A DNA stretch of 24,360 bases from UBA6019 sp035535055 (GTDB lineage: Bacteria > Chloroflexota > Dormibacteria > Dormibacterales > Dormibacteraceae): contig DATLQT010000074.1 in the NCBI GenBank assembly GCA_035535055.1, positions 1 to 24,360 on the forward strand. The letters are read 5' to 3'. The position numbers were made by a program, and so were the translations under genes. The notes beneath the pieces are model-generated. The model was not told the origin of the DNA. It did no database searches and worked only from the letters and a program-made list of their open reading frames with translations. Below are positions 20,935-24,360 of the stretch, piece after piece. Numbering within the stretch: the stretch's first letter is position 1; each line of letters begins with the position of its first letter.

Positions 20935-22248
20935 ATGGTCGTGGGAGGGCCTCCTCGGCTGCTGGCGGTCGTGGCCGCCTGTCTTGTCGCAGTCTCGGCC
21001 GCCCTCGTCGCGCAGGCGGATGTCGAGGCCTCGAGCAGCCTCTCCCAGGTCGCGGCCGCCCGCCAGCAGTTGACCCTCGACCTGCTCGCCGCCTCGGCGG
21101 CCGGCTACAGCGACCAGGACCTCGGACCGATCCTCGACACCGTCCAGTACCTGAGCGACCAACCCGCCCCCAGCGGCCTTTCCGACCGAGCCTCCTTCTA
21201 CCGCTCGCAGGCGGCCGAGTTCGACAGCCTCCGGAGCTCGCTGGGCGCGCTCGAAGTGCACCAGCTGAACCTGCTGCGGAGCGCGACCACGACCCGGCTG
21301 GCCGACCTCTCCGACGAGCTGGCCCAGGACGAGGAGCTTGGCGTCGACCCCGTCGACCTAGCTCCCATCGAGGCCCAGGTGAGCTCGATCCAGACGAGTC
21401 TCGCCGTCTCCTACAGCCCGGCCGACTTTCGCCGCTCCTTCGAGGCGCTGGGAGCCCCGATCGACCAGGCCCAGCAGTTGCGGGCGGCCCGCGCAGCCGA
21501 CCTCGCCGCCGTCCAGGCCGAGGCCGCGCGGCTCATCTCCACAGCGGCCGGGAGCATCGACGCCGTCCGCCAGGTCGGTTTGAACGCCCTCTACTACGGC
21601 CGCAACTACGCCACCGCGGTCGCCTACCTCCGCCTCGACCCCGGCCGCCAGTACGACCTCCTCGAGAGCGACGGCACCAAGCTGCAGGGCACCGACATCC
21701 AGGCGGTGGCCGAGGCGGCGGCCCTCGAGGAGCGGCATCGCGACCTCCTCCACGCGGCGATGATCGCCGGGTTCCCCGCCAAGGGCATCTTCGTCTCGAT
21801 CCAGGACGAGGAGCTCTGGGCCTACGACCACGGCCAGCTCTTCGTGGACACCCTGGTCACCACCGGGATGCCGCAATTGCCGACCGACAAGGGCCTCATG
21901 CGGATCAACCGCAAGGAGTCGCCGGTCCACTTCGTGTCGCCCTTCCCCAAGGGCTCGCCCTACGACTACGGCACCATCGACGCCAAGTACGCCCTCTGGT
22001 TCCAGCCCTCGGGAGAGGCGATCCACGACTCCTGGTGGCGGAGCTGGTACGGCCCCGGATCCAACCTCAACGGCCGCGGCTCGCACGGCTGCATCGGCCT
22101 GCCCTACGGTCCGATCGACAAGCTCTATCCCTGGGGTGACATCGGGACCCCCGTGCTGGTCATCCCGGGCGACGGCACCCCGCTGGCCGCCCAGCTGGCC
22201 CACAAGACCTACGACGACCCCGCCTGGGGCTCGGGCCCGCTCGTCTGA
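20935..22248 (+). CDS. Exported L,D-transpeptidase (YkuD domain)
   Basis: L,D-transpeptidases cross-link peptidoglycan stems through a catalytic Cys. The protein (about 437 residues) has an N-terminal hydrophobic segment (about 8-27) that is a signal peptide or anchor. A long Ala/Leu/Glu-rich helical region follows (about 30-280, probably coiled), then a C-terminal YkuD domain: FVSIQDEELWAYDHGQLF, LVTTGMPQLPTDKG, IHDSWWRSWYG (His near 364) and GRGSHGCIGLP with Cys near 386, ending TPVLVIPGDG. The catalytic His and SHGC are intact. The start is ATG 20935; a GTG at 20932 would add one residue. A small membrane protein gene follows 35 bases later. The acceptor substrate cannot be told. Confidence 0.92.
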   Translation: MVVGGPPRLLAVVAACLVAVSAALVAQADVEASSSLSQVAAARQQLTLDLLAASAAGYSDQDLGPILDTVQYLSDQPAPSGLSDRASFYRSQAAEFDSLRSSLGALEVHQLNLLRSATTTRLADLSDELAQDEELGVDPVDLAPIEAQVSSIQTSLAVSYSPADFRRSFEALGAPIDQAQQLRAARAADLAAVQAEAARLISTAAGSIDAVRQVGLNALYYGRNYATAVAYLRLDPGRQYDLLESDGTKLQGTDIQAVAEAAALEERHRDLLHAAMIAGFPAKGIFVSIQDEELWAYDHGQLFVDTLVTTGMPQLPTDKGLMRINRKESPVHFVSPFPKGSPYDYGTIDAKYALWFQPSGEAIHDSWWRSWYGPGSNLNGRGSHGCIGLPYGPIDKLYPWGDIGTPVLVIPGDGTPLAAQLAHKTYDDPAWGSGPLV

Positions 22249-22267
22249 GAGCCGAACCGGGCGGCCC

Positions 22268-22273
22268 TATCAT
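22268..22273 (+). promoter_or_regulatory. -10 element for the LiaF-like gene
   Basis: TATCAT ends ten bases before the ATG at 22284, so a transcript would have a leader of about four bases and no Shine-Dalgarno. The gene could also be read from the L,D-transpeptidase promoter. Confidence 0.4.
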
Positions 22274-22283
22274 TGGCCGCAAG

Positions 22284-22499
22284 ATGGCCCAGCCAGATCC
22301 GCTTCCCTCTTTCCAGCCGCCGCGGCTCCAGCCTCGGCGCGGCAGCAGCAGCCTTTGGGGCGGCGGGATCATCCTGCTGGTCGGCGTCTACTTCCTGCTC
22401 CGCAACCTCGGCTACCTCGGCTGGCTGAGCTGGGACCTGGTCTGGCCGGCGGTGCTGATCGTGATCGGCCTCTTCCTGGTCGTCCGCCGCTGGCGCTGA
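22284..22499 (+). CDS. Small membrane protein with LiaI/LiaF-like transmembrane domain
   Basis: The 71-residue protein has a Pro-rich N terminus (residues 1-21) and two membrane segments: GGGIILLVGVYFLLRNLG (26-43) and the WDLVWPAVLIVIGLFLVV segment, ending RRW. The GIILLVGVYFLLRNLGYL...LVWPAVLIVIGL pattern is typical of the LiaI/LiaF-like N-terminal membrane module (DUF5668 type), linked in Firmicutes to cell-envelope stress sensing. Only the membrane module is present, without a sensor domain. Its place after an envelope enzyme fits a surface role, but no function is shown. The stop is one base from the end of the convergent mutase gene. Confidence 0.82.
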   Translation: MAQPDPLPSFQPPRLQPRRGSSSLWGGGIILLVGVYFLLRNLGYLGWLSWDLVWPAVLIVIGLFLVVRRWR

Positions 22500-22500
22500 G

Positions 22501-22908
22501 CTAGGCGGGAGCGGCGGCCTCCTCGGGGAACTTGGCGCGCAGGAAGTCGACGATCTCCTGCAGCGGCGAGCCCGGAGGAAAGATCTCGGCCACCCCGAGC
22601 CGCTTCAGCTCGGTGATGTCCTCCTCGGGGATGATCCCGCCGCCGAAGACCATGACGTCCTCGGCCCCCCGCTTCTTCAGCTCCTCGACCACGGCCGGGA
22701 TCAGCGTCATGTGGGCGCCCGAATGGATCGACAGCCCGATGACCTGGGCGTCCTCCTGGATCGCCGCGCCGACGATCATCTCCGGCGTCTGCCGGAGCCC
22801 GGTGTAGATCACCTCGAAGCCCGCGTCACGAAGGGCGCGGGCCACCACCTTGACGCCGCGGTCGTGACCGTCGAGGCCGACCTTGCCCATCACGATCCGG
22901 AGCGTCAA
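22501..22908 (-). CDS. Acyl-CoA mutase small subunit, cobalamin-binding
   Basis: This 135-residue protein is a stand-alone B12-binding domain of the acyl-CoA mutase family. Seen: IVMGKVGLDGHDRG (residues 5-18) containing DxHxxG with the cobalt-ligand His15, the second motif GLSIHSGAH, and FGGGIIPEED. It would pair with the large subunit encoded just upstream to hold adenosylcobalamin. The length matches the separately encoded small subunits of isobutyryl-CoA and 2-hydroxyisobutyryl-CoA mutases and archaeal-type methylmalonyl-CoA mutases. The TTG at 22908 overlaps the large-subunit stop as TTGA and fits the family N terminus. A much longer open frame upstream is a shadow of the large subunit. 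Confidence 0.93.
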   Translation of the reverse strand: MTLRIVMGKVGLDGHDRGVKVVARALRDAGFEVIYTGLRQTPEMIVGAAIQEDAQVIGLSIHSGAHMTLIPAVVEELKKRGAEDVMVFGGGIIPEEDITELKRLGVAEIFPPGSPLQEIVDFLRAKFPEEAAAPA

Positions 22909-24360
22909 ATGACGGCCTCTTCGGTGTAGAGACCCCAGGCCTCGACGAGCTCGTTCATGATCTCGCCCTCGGTCGCGTAGGCGCGCACCGCGTCGAGGAT
23001 GTAGGGCATCAAGTTGTCCGACGAACGCGCGGCCTTGCCCAGCTGCGTCATGGTCTTGGACCACTTCGCCGAGTCGCGCCTGGCTCGCACCTCCCGCACC
23101 CTCTCGACCTGGCCCTCCTCCTTCGAGCGGTCGATGCGAAGGATCTCCAAGTCCTCCTCGTCGGTGACCACGAAGTCGTTGACGCCGACCATGATCCGCC
23201 GCTTCGACTCCAGCTCCGACTGGTAGCGATAGGCGGAGTCGGCGATCTCCTTTTGGAAGAAGCCGCGCTCGATCGCCGGGATCACCCCGCCGATGGCGTC
23301 GATCTTTACGAAGTAGGCCTCGGCCTGCTCCTCCATCTCCCGCGTCAGGGCCTCCACGAAGTAGCTGCCACCGAGCGGGTCGGCGGTGCTCGCCGCGCCC
23401 GTCTCGTAGGCGATCAGCTGCTGGGTTCGGAGCGCGATCCGCGCCGTCTTGTCGGTCGGCAGCGCCAGCACCTCGTCCATCGCGTTGGTGTGGAGCGAGT
23501 TGGTACCGCCGAGCACCGCCGAGAGCGCCTCCAGCGCGGTCCGGGCGATGTTCAGCTCCGGCTGCTGGGCGGTCAGCGAGACGCCCGCGGTCTGGGTGTG
23601 GAAGCGGAGCTTCCAGGAGCGCGGATCCTGCGCACCGTAACGCTCGCGCAGGTGGCGGGCCCAGATCCGGCGCGCGGCGCGGAACTTGGCGATCTCCTCG
23701 AAGAAGTCGATGTGGGCGTCGAAGAAGAAGCTCAGCCGGGGCGCGAAGTCGTCCACCTTCATACCGCGCTCGAGGCAGGCGTCGACGTAGGCGAAGCCGT
23801 CGGCGAGGGTGAAGGCGAGCTCTTGCGCGGCGGTCGAACCGGCCTCGCGGATGTGGTAGCCGGAGATCGAGACCGTGTTCCACTTGGGGACCTGCGCGGC
23901 GCAGTACTCGATCGAGTCGACCACCAGCCGCATCGAGGGCTCGGGCGGGAAGATGTACTCCTTTTGGGCGATGTACTCCTTCAGGATGTCGTTTTGGAGG
24001 GTGCCGCCGACCTTGGAGAAGGGCACCCCCTGCTTTTCCGCCACGGCCAGGTACATGGCGAGCAGGATCGCGGCCGGCGAGTTGATGGTCATCGAGGTCG
24101 TGATCTCGCCGACCGGGATGCCCTCGAAGAGCACCTCCATGTCGGCCAGCGAGTCGACCGCCACGCCGCAGTGGCCGACCTCGCCGCGGGAGGTCGGCGC
24201 GTCCGAGTCCTGGCCCATGAGCGTCGGCATGTCGAAGGCGACCGAGAGGCCGGTCTGCCCGTTCTTCAAGAGGTAGTGGTAGCGGCGGTTGGTCTCGGCC
24301 GCGGTCGAAAAGCCGCTGAACTGGCGCATCGTCCAGAGCCGGCCGCGGTAGCCGGTCGGG
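22905..24360 (-). CDS. Acyl-CoA mutase large subunit (isobutyryl/hydroxyisobutyryl-CoA type likely), partial
   Basis: This is the catalytic TIM-barrel subunit of a B12-dependent acyl-CoA mutase; its 5' end lies beyond the window. About 484 residues are visible, starting PTGYRGRLWTMRQFSGF. Seen: GLSVAFDMPTLMGQDSD, EVGHCGVAVDSLADMEVLF, GTLQNDILKEYIAQKEYIFPPEP, SISGYHIREAG (with the His of the radical site), RFHTQTAGVSLTAQQPE and GGTNSLHTNAMDE. Where methylmalonyl-CoA mutase has Arg207, which holds the substrate carboxylate, this has Gln (CAA at 23966-23964), as reported for isobutyryl- and 2-hydroxyisobutyryl-CoA mutases. The residue separating those two types lies outside the window. The stop overlaps the small-subunit start as TTGA. 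Confidence 0.93.
   Translation of the reverse strand, partial: PTGYRGRLWTMRQFSGFSTAAETNRRYHYLLKNGQTGLSVAFDMPTLMGQDSDAPTSRGEVGHCGVAVDSLADMEVLFEGIPVGEITTSMTINSPAAILLAMYLAVAEKQGVPFSKVGGTLQNDILKEYIAQKEYIFPPEPSMRLVVDSIEYCAAQVPKWNTVSISGYHIREAGSTAAQELAFTLADGFAYVDACLERGMKVDDFAPRLSFFFDAHIDFFEEIAKFRAARRIWARHLRERYGAQDPRSWKLRFHTQTAGVSLTAQQPELNIARTALEALSAVLGGTNSLHTNAMDEVLALPTDKTARIALRTQQLIAYETGAASTADPLGGSYFVEALTREMEEQAEAYFVKIDAIGGVIPAIERGFFQKEIADSAYRYQSELESKRRIMVGVNDFVVTDEEDLEILRIDRSKEEGQVERVREVRARRDSAKWSKTMTQLGKAARSSDNLMPYILDAVRAYATEGEIMNELVEAWGLYTEEAVI

Noticed and set aside
20130..22139. 669-codon plus-strand open frame
   Set aside because: It spans the antisense of L25 and another frame of the L,D-transpeptidase; both of those have strong family matches.
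22905..24360. Methylmalonyl-CoA mutase as a confident name
   Set aside because: The carboxylate-binding Arg is replaced by Gln in the visible part.
1..24360. CRISPR array, tRNA, rRNA or riboswitch
   Set aside because: No regularly spaced direct repeats, cloverleaf or conserved riboswitch core was seen; gaps between genes are too short for most of these.

Overview
The window is very G+C-rich, with almost every third codon position G or C, and densely packed. It looks like chromosomal DNA from a high-GC soil-type bacterium. An F420-type luciferase-like oxidoreductase, a System I cytochrome c maturation locus with a Cys-type CcmE, a DtxR-family regulator, GTG/TTG starts and many apparently leaderless promoters fit an Actinobacteria, Chloroflexota or Dormibacterota-like lineage. 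That placement is inference; there is no rRNA or other marker here to settle it. I see no tRNA, rRNA, CRISPR array, phage gene or plasmid origin.

Layout. 1-1231: an IS630-family transposase gene broken across two frames at a run of seven C. 1297-4412 (minus): a pyrimidine nucleoside salvage operon, deoA/pdp - udp - upp - DinB-like gene, whose genes all overlap. 4438-5763: a CsaA-like tRNA-binding-domain protein (plus) converging on an alkyltransferase-like protein and a DtxR-family repressor (minus). 5781-6566: a ZIP metal transporter divergent from the repressor, with two copies of a TTAGC-N4-GCTAA-type palindrome at the junction. 6688-7600: an unrecognised 118-aa protein divergent from a NUDIX hydrolase. 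7597-13787 (minus): a compact operon in transcription order F420-type oxidoreductase - ccmE - ccmF - ccmH - ccmI-like - ccmA - ccmB - ccmC - ccmD. 13798-16358: a GH1 beta-glucosidase divergent from a Tat-exported phospholipase C-like phosphoesterase. 16342-17647 (minus): a histidine phosphatase and a zinc-ribbon protein with a degenerate GGDEF domain. 17680-19562: rarA translationally coupled to an extended NDK-like gene. 19540-20807 (minus): an MscS-type channel and ribosomal protein L25. 20935-22499: an L,D-transpeptidase and a small LiaF-like membrane protein. 22501-24360 (minus): small and large subunits of a B12-dependent acyl-CoA mutase; the large one runs off the right edge.

How the genes work together. 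deoA, udp and upp free pyrimidine bases from nucleosides and convert uracil to UMP. The ccm operon moves and attaches heme to c-type cytochromes; no CcmG-type thioredoxin is present here. The DtxR regulator probably controls the divergent ZIP importer. The mutase large subunit has Gln where methylmalonyl-CoA mutase has its carboxylate-binding Arg, so it is more likely an isobutyryl- or 2-hydroxyisobutyryl-CoA-type mutase.

Gene-expression style. Ten gene junctions use a 4-base stop/start overlap (NTGA). Many first genes lack a Shine-Dalgarno but carry a TANNNT -10 element 6-11 bases before the start codon, which points to leaderless or near-leaderless transcripts. Convergent genes overlap by 4-23 bases and no clear intergenic Rho-independent terminator was found. 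No gene-free stretch exceeds about 130 bases. The largest are 6567-6687, where I see nothing convincing, and 20808-20934, which holds the L25 promoter, a leader hairpin and the L,D-transpeptidase promoter.
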